Source: Apodospora peruviana
Taxonomy: Eukaryota; Ascomycota; Sordariomycetes; Sordariales; Lasiosphaeriaceae
DNA length: 64,000 nt
Assembly: GCA_033439685.1 (NCBI GenBank)
Contig: JAUEDM010000002.1
Span: 806,001-870,000 of the forward strand
Reading direction: 5' to 3'
Shown here: piece by piece, positions 53,831 to 64,000 of the stretch
Position numbering within the stretch: position 1 is the first letter of the stretch
How the letters are laid out: the number at the start of each line of letters is the position of its first letter
Translations under genes and position numbers: made by a program
The notes under the pieces: model-generated
Told to the model about the DNA's origin: nothing
The model's input: only the letters and a program-made list of their open reading frames with translations
Database searches by the model: none

Positions 53831-54799
53831 TTCTACAAACATTTGATCAGTTAATCAAACACAAAGCGGCAAATACAGTGTGGCAGGTTTAAGACAGTAA
53901 GTACGGGACGGTAAGTGCGGGGTAGTAATATATACGCGCAGGGTACTAGTATATATAAAGCAAGAGGATGGATATAATAGGTATATAGTAATTATAGCGT
54001 ATATACAATAGGGCTCAATAGTGGTAATACAATAGCTACAAAGCACGTCAATTAGTAGCCTTCAGCGGGTCAACTATTCCAGTTAGATCAAGTACCATCG
54101 TGAGGCAAACTATCCTAGTAACGCACACTATTATACATGGTCGGTCTATTCTAACAACGTCTCACTAGCCTAGTCACCCTCCTATAGGTCCCGCTACGGT
54201 AATAAATAGCTAATTAATTAAATATAAAACTATAAGTATAAGGCGGCAAATATAGAGCGGTAGGTGCAGGGAAGTAGTACAGGGTGGTAGTATGCATGAC
54301 TGGAAGATTGAAGTGGTTGCAAGACGTGGATTGATTAATGTTTTATAAAAGAGGAAAAGAATGCATGCGTAGTCATAAGTGCGTAGACCCACTATATGGG
54401 GTCCGGTCGAATGACTAAGGGCTTAGTCATCCGGAGTTATTATTTAAATAGGCTGGCAAAGCCACAAGGCCACAACTATCAGGGGCTGGCCAAGCCAACC
54501 CTATAGCATCATACCTTTTTTCTTCCCTTTACCGCACGGCCGCACCGCAACAACAGCGGTAATACAAAGGTAATAATAAACGTAAAAGCAATTAACAATG
54601 AATATAAGCTTAATCAACCGCATTCCATCTCTATCTAATAAGCACCGGGGATATAGACAGTCGGTAACTAACCTAAATAAAAACTCAAGCTAACACCCAC
54701 TAGACACGCATCTTATTATCCAGCTCGTATCCAACCCTTCTCTACCGCCCACTTAACAGCAGTTCCGTATATAAGTACGGACAGCCACCTATTGTGATG
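53831..54799. other. AT-rich degraded DNA
   Basis: About 1 kb without a recognisable gene or element. Short ORFs are chance frames. Confidence 0.4.
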
Positions 54800-55215
54800 C
54801 CCCGCATAGTCACATGCAGTGCTATTGCAAAGACAAGATGATATTGTTGGCTGAAATACACGATCTCAATCTTTGAGTTAATCACTGACAGTCTTCTTTA
54901 ACAATAAGAAGAGATAAGAGAGAGAAATGCAAGCCTGACTTACAGCCGTAGGCCTGTGCATAACTGGAATACAGTAATTGGAAATTAGCTGTTATTCCAG
55001 AGCCTTCTATGGGTCTATTAACCTTTAAAGCAAGGAACCAGAATCTTCTGTGGGCTTAAAAAGTTTCTGAAGATTGTGTTGTAGGCTCTTTAGTTTCCAG
55101 AGCTTTTTGTTGGGCCGGTGGCCCTGAATGTTACCGGGGCAACAGTCCCACGATAATCAACACCACTGTGAATCAGATATCAGCACTGCTGCTCACTTGC
55201 TGGAAAACACTAAAA
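54800..55215 (-). repeat. Dispersed repeat H, inverted copy
   Basis: Reverse complement of the first part of 44380-45060 (GAATAACAGCTAATTTCC and CAGCAAGTGAGCAGCAGTGC on the minus strand). Confidence 0.7.
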
Positions 55216-55927
55216 GACACTGACTGTATAAAGGCAACCAGTTTAACAATATATAAAATATATACTGTTTATAATTTATATATTTTATACATGGTAAATA
55301 AATATAGTGCTGTGTATCATAATATAATAATAGCTTTAGTTATTTTTCAATATTTTAAGTTATTGACACCGCAAAAAAAGTGAGGTACTAGAGTTTCCTC
55401 TAGACCTTAGAATTCAACTAGATAAGTCTGTTCAATCTAGACTTAAGTCTTTTAATATTTTTCTTTTGAAGTCTTTGTTTAATAACTTTCTTATGTATTT
55501 TTAGCGTAGAAAGTACGTAAGGGATCAAGCGAGATTATTAAGGAGTGTAATAAAATAGAACACTTTTAATAGCTATGTTAAGTTAGTTAGAATTGCTTTT
55601 CTTATACTTACTTCCTAACAGTAAATTGTGAGTAAAGAGCTTTGTAATACGATTGTAAGATAAGTATACCGGAAGATCAGGTTATTAGTATTTACTAATA
55701 AAGATACCTAATATAATATATGTGAAAAGTCTGACGTAGCAGGAAAATGTAGGTAAAAACTAGCACCTTAACTAGCCAACCAACGCCGCATAACTGCAAC
55801 ATTTTTACTCCCCTCAGTTAAATAAGCTACGATTAAACTTTTAATCAATCTATAAGTAAAAACTAGTTAATTTATAATTTGAACGCTAATTAATCTAAAA
55901 ATTGTAAATCAGCTAGCCGAAGCAAAT
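55216..55927. other. AT-rich degraded DNA
   Basis: Contains a second example of GACACCGCAAAAAAAGTGAG (55366-55385) and a few array words near 55840-55920. No gene. Confidence 0.4.
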
Positions 55928-56257
55928 TGTAACAACCCGTGTATGGGTGTTCTTGACAACACAAGAACCACACAAGTGTCTGTTGCTCCAACAGATCCAC
56001 AAAGGGGTTAGGTCTTAGGTAGGGGGTAATCACAAAGAGTATCGGTTCCAAAAAACACACAAGATGTGCAGTTGACACGACAGCTTTTGCCAAAGTACTT
56101 GTATTGATTACTCTCGTAATAAATCCTCACAAAGAGTGCTAGGCTCTCGCAACTAAATAGAATTATTACAGCCAATGAGAAGTAACCCCTAAGACCCAAC
56201 CACTGGGTTGCCTGGGTCAGCCAGGCAACTGTTAGGTTAAAGTTGAGGCGTTTAACA
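55928..56257 (+). repeat. Family F repeat copy (LTR-like)
   Basis: About 330 bp, starts TGTAACAACCCGTGTATGGG and ends GGCGTTTAACA. Same internal landmarks as 40986-41420. It abuts a possible gypsy remnant to its right. No target duplication seen. Confidence 0.7.
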
Positions 56258-56900
56258 ATGATTATATTTAGCAACAACGATTAAACATAATCTGCGTAAA
56301 ACATAAACTAAAGAGGAGATTTTAGGTTAATCTACTTACCAAAAGATTTCAGGACGAATTATGGTAGTAATACGAAATTTAGTAGGTTAAAAAAAACTAA
56401 AAACAATTGTCCGATAATAACAATTTTTGAAGCGTCTTTCGCTTTCGTAAATAGCTTTAATAGCGAGGACATTTTTGAAAAAAAAGCTCTTAGGAAGTTT
56501 AAATAGAAATTTGTAACATTTAAAGCTTTGAAGGAATGGGGATTTTTAATTAGTAAAGATAAGGTCTTATAATGCAAAAATTATTGGTTAAACGTTGAAC
56601 CCTTTTTTAGTCGGAAGTTTAACTCCAAAGTAATACTGACCGGCCCGCGGAAATATTACGGCAACAGTTAACAGCTTAACTATAAATATTTTTAAAAAAA
56701 AAAGAAAAATAAGAAAGAAAACGCTATAGTTTTATATTAGAAAATACTACGTAGATGGTCTAGTTTAAGTGCTCGCTCTACTTAGCGGAATTAAAAAATA
56801 AAACTTGTGTAGCGTGAAATTAATGTAAAAGAATTGGTAGTGATCATTTAAAGCGGCTATCAGTTTAAGGAGTATCATAAATTAATTAATCCCGAAATGG
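56258..56900 (-). mobile_element. Degraded Ty3/gypsy pol remnant (tentative)
   Basis: The minus strand reads SFKALNVTNFYLNFLRAFFSK then LLKLFTKAK around 56440-56540. This resembles the RT to RNase H connection of gypsy elements (FANFYRRFI..FS..APLT.LTKK). The rest is AT-rich with stops. The adjoining family F repeat could be its LTR. Confidence 0.45.
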
Positions 56901-56908
56901 CGTATATT

Positions 56909-57140
56909 TGTCATAACGCCTGCTCAAGGCACCATCCTTTTCCTGTTGCAAATTACGTGATAGGCATGCGGGTTTGACTAGCGCATGGCTCGTGCGCCCC
57001 ACCACGCCTCACCATATTTTTTTCGATTCTCGATTGTAGATTTACTTCTTTCTGCTTTTCTTCTTTAGCTTAGTATTTCACGAATATCATTATAGTTTAC
57101 TTATGGCTATGTCCAATTGCTTTATGTGCGTGCCGTCACA
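56909..57140 (+). repeat. Family E repeat copy 2 (solo-LTR-like)
   Basis: 232 bp, TGTCATAACGCC ... GTGCCGTCACA. Flanks ATATT and ACATT differ by one C/T, consistent with a 5-bp duplication later mutated at CA. Confidence 0.8.
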
Positions 57141-57161
57141 ACATTTAGAAAACCCCTTAGG

Positions 57162-57321
57162 TGTGACCAGCCAGTGTAATGACCCAAACCATTACACACC
57201 CCCCTCAATTGCAAAAGGTTGCCAGAATACAAAAGGTGCCAACCTTCAAAATTCTAATGGGTTATATACCGTTGACGGTCGCAATCAATTCAATCAAGGC
57301 TCAATCGCACCGACCGTCACA
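57162..57321 (+). repeat. Family A repeat copy 3 (solo-LTR-like)
   Basis: 160 bp, TGTGACCAGCC ... CGACCGTCACA. Perfect 5-bp target duplication TTAGG (57157-57161, 57322-57326). Confidence 0.88.
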
Positions 57322-57326
57322 TTAGG

Positions 57327-58011
57327 TTAACCTATAAGAACATACCCTACCTAACATTTACGTTTGAAAGGATTAGAACGATATATAATAGTGGACATGT
57401 TATACCAAAAGATAGTGTTAATAAGAGTTATTATGGAAAGAAACGAGTAGTAAATTGTTTTTAATATTAATGATACGGATCAAACGTAATAAAATGATTG
57501 TTAGCCATTTGTGGTTATAGAATTATAACCCCAATATTGATTAGAACAATGGTTACTTAAAGCAGAGGGTATTATTAAAAGCCTTGACTGATATAGGTTT
57601 AGCCACAAAGTAAAAAGATGGATATTATATTTCAACGAGTATAATACATAAATACTTTACAATTAGAATGATGCTGTATATCGAAAGAAAGAATTACGAA
57701 GGAAACGGATAGGTTAGCAAAACCGGTGCGTTTAGTTTTTATAATTATTAACAAAATAATAATGAGTAATATATACATATATATATAATGAATAATAATA
57801 TTTTTAAATAGTATATGAAGTACGATATTTTACGGAATAAAAAGATATTTCGTTATTAAAATACAGGTTAGACAATTGCAAAATCAATTTTTTTTTCAAA
57901 AAGGGTTAAGCCAAAGTTTATACCCACTTATCCTTTAAATTAAAAGTAAAGAAAGGTATCACAAAGATATTTAAAAGCGCCTTAACATAGGATATATTAA
58001 ACTATTATAAT
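57327..58011. other. AT-rich degraded DNA
   Basis: Very AT-rich with stops in all frames, perhaps a further retroelement remnant. Nothing identifiable. Confidence 0.4.
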
Positions 58012-58013
58012 TA

Positions 58014-60157
58014 ACGTGGTCCACATACGAAAGCCCCACACGGCGAAAGTCCCACAACATCGCACCTCCACGTCTTCTACTTTTTTTTAGTGATTTGCTC
58101 TGCAACGCAATATATGTGACAATGTACGCACAGACCACTAGACGACTGGCTGCATCGTCCTTTGATTGGCCGTTCTGGGTCCGACAGGCCTAGCGGCAAA
58201 GGAGGGATATAGTCACGTGACCTGGAAGTGGCTCGTGCACCTACACCACTTCTTTCGCTTGAGCGCATTATAATGTGCTCTTTCTTCTTTTTTTCTTTGT
58301 CTTACTATTTTCATATCATACTTTAGATTATAGGAGCTTGACCCTACTTCTTATGTGGCACGTGACAATATGCCTCAGAAAATTGACGAGCCCCAAGTGC
58401 AATTGGTCCTCCAGGCACTACATAAGATCCAAAGCTAAGCTTGAAGCTGCAGCAAAGATGTATTCCGTAGACCATAAGAAGCTCAGTCAATGTCGGCGCG
58501 GCCAGGCAGTCACGACGCGACATTCCAGACAACTTGCGCAAATTAAACGATTTTGAATAATCGGTCATTGATCAGTACATACTCAATTTGAATTCCAAAG
58601 GATTTCCTCCCCGCTTGTTTGGTGTCAAAAATATGGCCAATCGACTGCTTGCCGAACGCGACACGGGACGCGTCGGGGTCAATTAGGCCTCAACCTTTGC
58701 CAAACGGTACCCCGAGCTTACTACGCGTTTAATTCGGAAATATGACTACCAGAAAGCCCAATACGAGGATTCAGAGACTATTCGCGGCTGGTTTGCACTT
58801 GTACGGAACATAATCTCGAAGTACGGCATCCAGGAGGTAGACGTCTACAACTTTGACGAGACCGGGTTTCAGATGGGCGTTATCTCAACCGCAATGGTTG
58901 TTACAAGCTCCGAACAGCGAGGTAGCGCAAAGTCAAAGCAGCCTGGCAATTGGGAGTGGGCAACAGTGATCCAAGGCATCAATGCCACCGGCTGGGCGAT
59001 CCCACCGTTCATTATTGTCAAGGGCAAATATCACCTCTCCTCTTGGTGCGAGAACAGCCCATTGATAAAAGAATGGGTTATCGCAATATCCGAAAACGGT
59101 TGTACTAGTAATGAGAGAGGTCTAGATTGAATTACGCACTTTGAGAAACACACCAGAGCTCGAACAACTGGGGTTTATTGCCTTCTCGTCCTCGACAGCC
59201 ATAACAGCCACCACTCGACCGACTTTGAGGTTTATTGCAAGGAGAACAACATCATTACCCTCCCTCTGCATGCCTCCTCACTCGTCCCATCTCCTCCAGC
59301 CAGCCGATGTTGGGTGTTTCGGCCCACTTAAGGTGGCGTATGGCAAGCAGATCGAAGAGATGATGCGGGCAGGTGTCACCCACATTACTAAAGACGACTT
59401 TTTCCCGGCGTTCTACAGATATTTCCCGGCGTTCTACAGATATTTCCAGGCTGCCCTAACCCCCGGAAAACATTCAAGGAGGCTTTCGAGGTGCTGAACT
59501 TGCCCCCTTCAATCCCGAGAAGGAAGTTTCCCAGCTTGACATCCGTCTGAGGACGCCAACCCCTCGAACTCGCGGCCTAGTAGTGCCCACACCTGGGCTT
59601 CCAAGACCCCGAACAACCCAACCGAAGCCGTCTCGCAGTCTACCCTCATCAAGAATCGAATTACCCAGCATGAAAATAGCTCTCCAACAGAGATTTTGAG
59701 GGCAGTTGACATCTTTGCGAAGGGGACATCCAAGGTTATGCATCAGTTGGCATTGTTGAGCGCAGGGAACCAAAGCCTCCGAGCAGTAAACGAGGCACTA
59801 AGCAAGCGCCGGAGGGCCAAAAAACACCGGCTCCGACAAGGGGATCATTGTCTGTACAGAATGCACAGGATCTTCCAGGTCAGAGAGAGGTTGAGGTGCA
59901 GATAAATGAGAAAGCACAGGCGGGTAGTGGTCGGAAGCCGAGGGTTGAGACGCGTATGCGGCGCTGTGGCAACTGCGGAAAACCTGGCCACAATGTGCGT
60001 ATCTGTCAGGTAGTTGCAGAAATGTCCGAGGAAGATGATTGCGAGTAGTTTCATTTGTTTTGAACTGTTTTGACGGAATTGATATACATTTAGTTGAGAG
60101 AGTGTAATTCTATGGTACTTTCGCCCGTTTGAGCTTTCGTATGTGGACCGGTCACAT
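58014..60157 (+). mobile_element. Dead Fot1/pogo-type DNA transposon, copy 2
   Basis: Ends match as inverted repeats: left ACGTGGTCCACATACGAAAG, right CTTTCGTATGTGGACCGGTC with similarity continuing to GGCGAAAGT. TA flanks at 58012-58013 and 60158-60159. Transposase pieces start at ATG 58371 (MPQKIDEPQVQLVLQAL); later landmarks are NFDETGFQMGVISTAMVVT, NWEWATVIQGINATGWAIPP, LLVLDSHNSHHSTDFEVYC and LQPADVGCFGPLKVAYG. A CCHC knuckle, CGNCGKPGHNVRIC, lies near the end. There is an in-frame TAG at 58684 region, other stops, frame changes and a 21-bp tandem duplication (FPAFYRYFPAFYRYF). A family D repeat sits between the left end and the ATG. Its inverted repeats differ from copies 1 and 3, so it is another family. 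Confidence 0.9.
58115..58367 (+). repeat. Family D repeat inside transposon copy 2
   Basis: 253 bp, TGTGACAATGTACG ... GGCACGTGACA, flanked by ATATA/ATATG (one mismatch), just upstream of the transposase ATG. Confidence 0.75.
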
Positions 60158-60159
60158 TA

Positions 60160-61208
60160 CTTATAAAAACGTCGGTTTTTTTATTCCAAAGAAAGATAAG
60201 AAGTTAATATTTGTTATTGACTATTAGAAGTTGAATAATGATACGACTAAAAATAGATACTTATTTCCTTAATTACGACTTTTAAAAGTTAGTTTGGCGG
60301 TAGTGAGTAGTTTATACGTTTAGGGTTTAAGTTAACTATTTTAGTATGCGTATGAAGAAAGGAAAAGAGTGGGGAAAAGTATTTAATATCTTAGACGGGT
60401 TATATAAATCTTCAATTATATTGTAGGGATTTACTAACATATTAGCTACGTTTTAAGTAAAGATTAATCAAATATTGTAAAAGTTTATTAGGAAGTATAT
60501 AGTAAGTAGTTTATGTTAACGATATTTTAACATTTTTAACACTTTGGAATAATATTAAATATATATATTGGATTTTGCAAGTTTTGAAAAATAATGGTTT
60601 AATAGTGAGCTCGAAAAAAAGAATTTTCTAGGTATAAAGGTAGGTTTCTAGGGTATCAAAGTTCCTTAAGGGGAGTTGAGATAAATCTTTTGAAGATTAC
60701 GGCAGTTACGAAGTAGCCTACGCTTATTACGGGTTCGGAAATTAAAAGATTCTTAAGATTTATTAACAATTATTGAAAGGCTATTAAGGGATTTGAAATA
60801 TTCGCTTGCTCTTTAAATAATTTAATAAAGAAAAATTGATTCTTAGACTAAAATGTAGATGTATTAAGAAGCGTTTAACGCTTTGAAAAATATAATAGAC
60901 AAACCAGTATTAAACCCTCCCAACTTGAAGAAGGAGTTTGAAGTCCAAATTAACGCTTTGATTAAGCAATAGGAGGTTAGTTAGGGTAGCAAGACGACAA
61001 AGAAAGATTATACCCAATCGTATTCTTTTCGTAAACGTTTAGTGTTTACTGATAATAATCTTTTATAATTAGAAAGTACTTCTTTTTAACTTACCTTTTA
61101 TTACGTTATATTTATAAACCTTCTTAACGTTTACTTTTAAACTTATATCTACCACTTTATATTCATCCCTTGGTTTAATTAATTAATTATTATGTTTAAG
61201 TATATTAA
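60160..61208 (+). mobile_element. Heavily mutated Ty3/gypsy reverse transcriptase remnant
   Basis: Pieces on the plus strand align in order with gypsy pol: KKGKEWGKVFNILDGLYKSS (as in EGDEWKTAFRTRYGHFEY), GFTNILATF (as in GLTNAPATF), then RFINNY..AIKGFE (as in FLNFYRRFIKGFS), and KPVLNPPNLKKEFEVQINAL (as in APVLALPDFNKPFELETDAS). Stops, mainly TAG/TAA, interrupt at least a dozen positions, and the DNA is strongly AT-biased. This fits repeat-induced C-to-T mutation. Both LTRs are unidentified. Confidence 0.7.
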
Positions 61209-61210
61209 TA

Positions 61211-62955
61211 ACGTGCATGATGAGCGAACGGGCCACTTCCACCAACCCAATGGCAACTACCCTCAATTTCGACAAAACCACACCATGCCGCACACGCCAC
61301 AACACTGAATCCTGGTACGACTCCCTTACACCACCATTATGTTGTGTTTCCTGGATTACCTGCTCACCCACAGCTTTCTGATCCAGTATATATATCCTGT
61401 GCTTCTTGTACAGAAAGTGACCCTCCAATCCGTACATGTTTTTTTGGCCCTCCGTCTTTTACTGAGTCCCTCATTGGCCTTCCGGAGCAAGGAGACCTCT
61501 GCTTGTAACAAGACAATTATGTGCATTATATCCATTGCTCCCTTAGTTAACTGGTCCACAGCGGCTAACATACAGGTTGAGTAGCTGTCCTGATGGTTGG
61601 AAATTCGAGTTTTGATTAGCTCTGATTGTGAAGTTGCTTCTCCAGGGTTGTGTAGTGTTTGAGAGACCCAGGGTAGTGCCGTGCCCGGCCTCGAAGCCGG
61701 GGTAATGGGGTCTGGAGCCGCACATCCAACTTAGATATCAGTCTCTCTGGATTATACGGCACAAGGCCAGCTCCGACAAACCCTCCCTGAATGTTTTTTT
61801 CTGTAATTGAAGCAAAAAACGCTATTCGGAACGTAGAAAGAAACTCCAACTTGCTGATGTGTGTGACTGTGATGTTCATCCGCATTAACTGCTCAATATG
61901 GCAACTGTACGCCTTCTTCAACGGCCCAAAACAGCCAACATCTAATGGCTAAAGTATATGCGAGGAGTTTGGAGGCATACAGAGTGTAATAATGTTGTGC
62001 TCCCGGCAGTAGGTCTAGAATGTTTTTGAGTGGTAGCTATCGTGGCCATCAAGGATTAGCAGCCGGTATGTGCCCTTCATATGAGATGCTGTGTGAAAAT
62101 CAAAGTGCCGAATCCAATCCATGCCTTTCTCATTCGTTGTCCAGACATTATCAGTTGTTGCAATACGCCATGCACTCTTGATACCAGTTGGCAAGCTGAT
62201 ATTGCCCAGCTAAGATGATAAATGGTGGGATGGCCCAGCCTAGAGCATTCACTCCTTGGATGACTGTAGCCCACTCACGATTGCCAGGCTGGGCCTGTTT
62301 AGCACTACTACGGTCATCAGAGGTAGTAACTACCATGGTGGCGATAATAATGCCCATCATAAATCCAGTCTCGTCGAAGCTATATGAGTCGTGTCCAGGA
62401 TGCCTTAATGACCTTAATATTATGCACAAGCGCAAACCACTCGTGAATATTATTTGGATCTTTGCATTTAGCCCTCTGATAGTCGTATTTACGTGTAAAA
62501 CGCGCCCGCAGTTCTGGCTGGCGCTTCACCGAGTTGTGAGCCCAGCTTATGCTGACAGGGGGTGCGTCGCGTTTGCGGAGCAGTTGGTTAGCCATATCTT
62601 CCACGTAACAAAGCCGGGACTGAAATGCGCATGCACATAGCTCCATTATATATTAAATAATAGTTTTCTATTCCAAATCCGTAAGTTTGTGTGAGTTGGC
62701 TGGAATATTGTATCGTACAGTGCGGCCGTCACTTCGCATGGTGAAAGTAGTGCGACTGCTTTGTTGATGTTGCTTGCAGCTCATAGGCTTAACTTATTGT
62801 TCCTTTGAAGAGCTTCCGGGCTAAGAGTACCCTGGCTTCAGTTGTAGGAGAAGACATTTTGGTTTGCTGTGGAAAGTTAATGTTGAGTGTAGCGGAAGCA
62901 CGTCGCGTAAAAGTGACCCGCTTGCTTGGATGGCCCGCTCGCTTATCATGCATGT
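61211..62955 (-). mobile_element. Dead Fot1/pogo-type DNA transposon, copy 3
   Basis: 1745 bp in minus orientation. The ends ACGTGCATGATGAGCGAACG (left) and CTCGCTTATCATGCATGT (right) are inverted repeats with TA flanks (61209-61210, 62956-62957). Minus-strand pieces are YVEDMANQLLRKRDAPPVS, HGWFALVHNI-like sequence, DSYSFDETGFMMGIIIATMV, NREWATVIQGVNALGWAIPP and KKAYSCHIEQLMRMNI. Frames are broken by stops and indels. It is the same family as copy 1 (49295-51108), by both inverted repeats and the GVNALGWAIPP block. Confidence 0.9.
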
Positions 62956-62957
62956 TA

Positions 62958-63716
62958 CCAAATTCTTAATTAATTTTCATTAATTAGTTAAATTAACTTT
63001 AATTAGCTTAACTAGTTTAATAATTAGTTAGCTTTAATTAACTAATTTCACCTAACTAGCTTGGATTATTATAATAAAATTATTCATGGCAACTAACCTA
63101 AATAAATATCTTAATCTAAAGGAGTTAAGCTATTTTTTAAACTAGGTTAAAGGCATTAATTAGGCTAGGTAGCTTAAGAAATTATTTAATTACCTAACTG
63201 GTATATTTATTAAAATATTAATTCTGATAGTTTTTAAGCCTTTAATACCTTAAATGTTTTAAGTATTAAATGTAACTAACCGTAATTAACAATACCCGTA
63301 CAATTATAATAGTTTTATTTTAACCGACAAATTAATATTATATAACTGTAATACTTTTGCCTCCTTTAGTTAATGAAATGATGATTAAAAGTTTAGTAGT
63401 TTATAAGTTTGAAATTAATTAATTGAAGTTAGTTGAAACTAGTTAATTAATCAAAATTAATTAATTGTAATTAATTTGGTTAGTTAGTTATCTAGTAACT
63501 TTATTAGCTTAATTATCTAATTACGATTAATATAATTAAATGTTAGTTAATAATTGGCTATTTAACTAGTGAATTAATTAATCGGTTATTATTAAATTGA
63601 ATATAAAGCGGTAATATATAGCGGTAAATGTAGGCTTAAAAATAAGCGTTACGAGGTATAAGGATTAGTAAGGTGTGGAAAGAGGAAGTGCTTTATAATA
63701 AGTAAATTAAGCTAAG
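62958..63716. other. AT-rich degraded DNA with sparse array words
   Basis: Variants of TTAATTAGCTTAACTAG near 62965-63060 and TTAATTAATTGAAG near 63415-63490. No gene. Confidence 0.45.
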
Positions 63717-64000
63717 TGTAACAACCTGTGTATGGGTGTTCTTGACAACACAAGAATCACAAGAGTGTCTGTCTGTTGCTCCTCAGATCCACAAGGGGGT
63801 TAGTTCTTAGGTAGGGGGTAATCACAAAGTGTGTCGGTTCCAAAGAACACACAAGATGCGCAGTTGACACAACAACTATTACCAAAGCACTTATATTGAC
63901 TACTGCTGTAATAAATTATCCAAGAAAGTGCCCGACTCTCGCGACTATATAGACATCCTACGACCAATGATAATAGACCCGAAGTCCAGGCCGCTCGGGA
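63717..64000 (+). repeat. Family F repeat, cut by the window edge
   Basis: Starts TGTAACAACCTGTGTATGGG and follows the 40986-41420 copy (GGTAATCACAAAG, GCGCAGTTGACACAACAAC, CGACTATATAGA) until the window ends. Confidence 0.75.

Noticed and set aside
40000..64000. CRISPR-like spaced repeats
   Set aside because: The spacing is irregular and the repeats are degenerate words in fungal nuclear DNA. No array structure.

Overview
The window looks like nuclear DNA of a filamentous ascomycete, probably a Sordariomycete. Supporting this are short introns of 54-78 nt with GTRAGT donors, CTRAC-type branch sites and YAG acceptors. The gene content also fits: an AP-2 mu adaptin, a CRH-type GH16 wall enzyme, a GT90 glycosyltransferase, a heme-thiolate peroxygenase, a berberine-bridge-type oxidase, Fot1/pogo and Tad-like transposon relics, and sequence that looks degraded by C-to-T mutation. 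Species-level placement is not possible by eye.

Positions 1 to about 40.2 kb form a gene-containing compartment of ordinary base composition. In order it holds: the 3' end of an unknown gene with a CaaX-like tail; a membrane/coiled-coil/Cys-rich protein (minus); a secreted FAD oxidase (minus); an O-methyltransferase; a kinase-RING-IBR fusion; two divergently transcribed P-loop GTPases, one with a CaaX tail and one with a degenerate G3 motif; an extended SDR; tRNA-Lys(CUU) with a D-loop insertion; an interrupted unknown ORF; AP-2 mu; a GH16 CRH protein; a peroxygenase; an amidohydrolase; a methyltransferase; a broken FAD monooxygenase; a GT90; tRNA-Leu(UAA); a 7-TM protein; and a decayed secreted-protein gene. 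The redox and methyl-transfer enzymes are typical accessory genes. I see no PKS, NRPS or terpene-synthase backbone, so I do not call a biosynthetic cluster.

From about 40.2 kb to the end the DNA is AT-rich and contains no intact gene. It is a mosaic of nested relics. There are four short TG...CA repeat families, three of them (A, D, E) with 5-bp target duplications (best read as solo LTRs) and a fourth (F) in nested and inverted copies. There is a 1.9-kb inverted repeat, a 5'-truncated non-LTR retrotransposon, three dead Fot1/pogo elements with TA target duplications, and Ty3/gypsy pol remnants full of stops. Several blocks are built from degenerate words around CTAGTTAATTAAAGC that I cannot assign to any element.

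The most interesting item is tRNA-Lys(CUU). Its D-loop is split by 54 nt that look like a spliceosomal intron (GTAAGA start, ACTAAC branch-like site, CAG end), and removing it gives a normal tRNA cloverleaf. Other items for a second look are the kinase-RING-IBR fusion, the GTPase pair, the GPI-like tail cut off from the CRH enzyme by two stop codons, and the word arrays.
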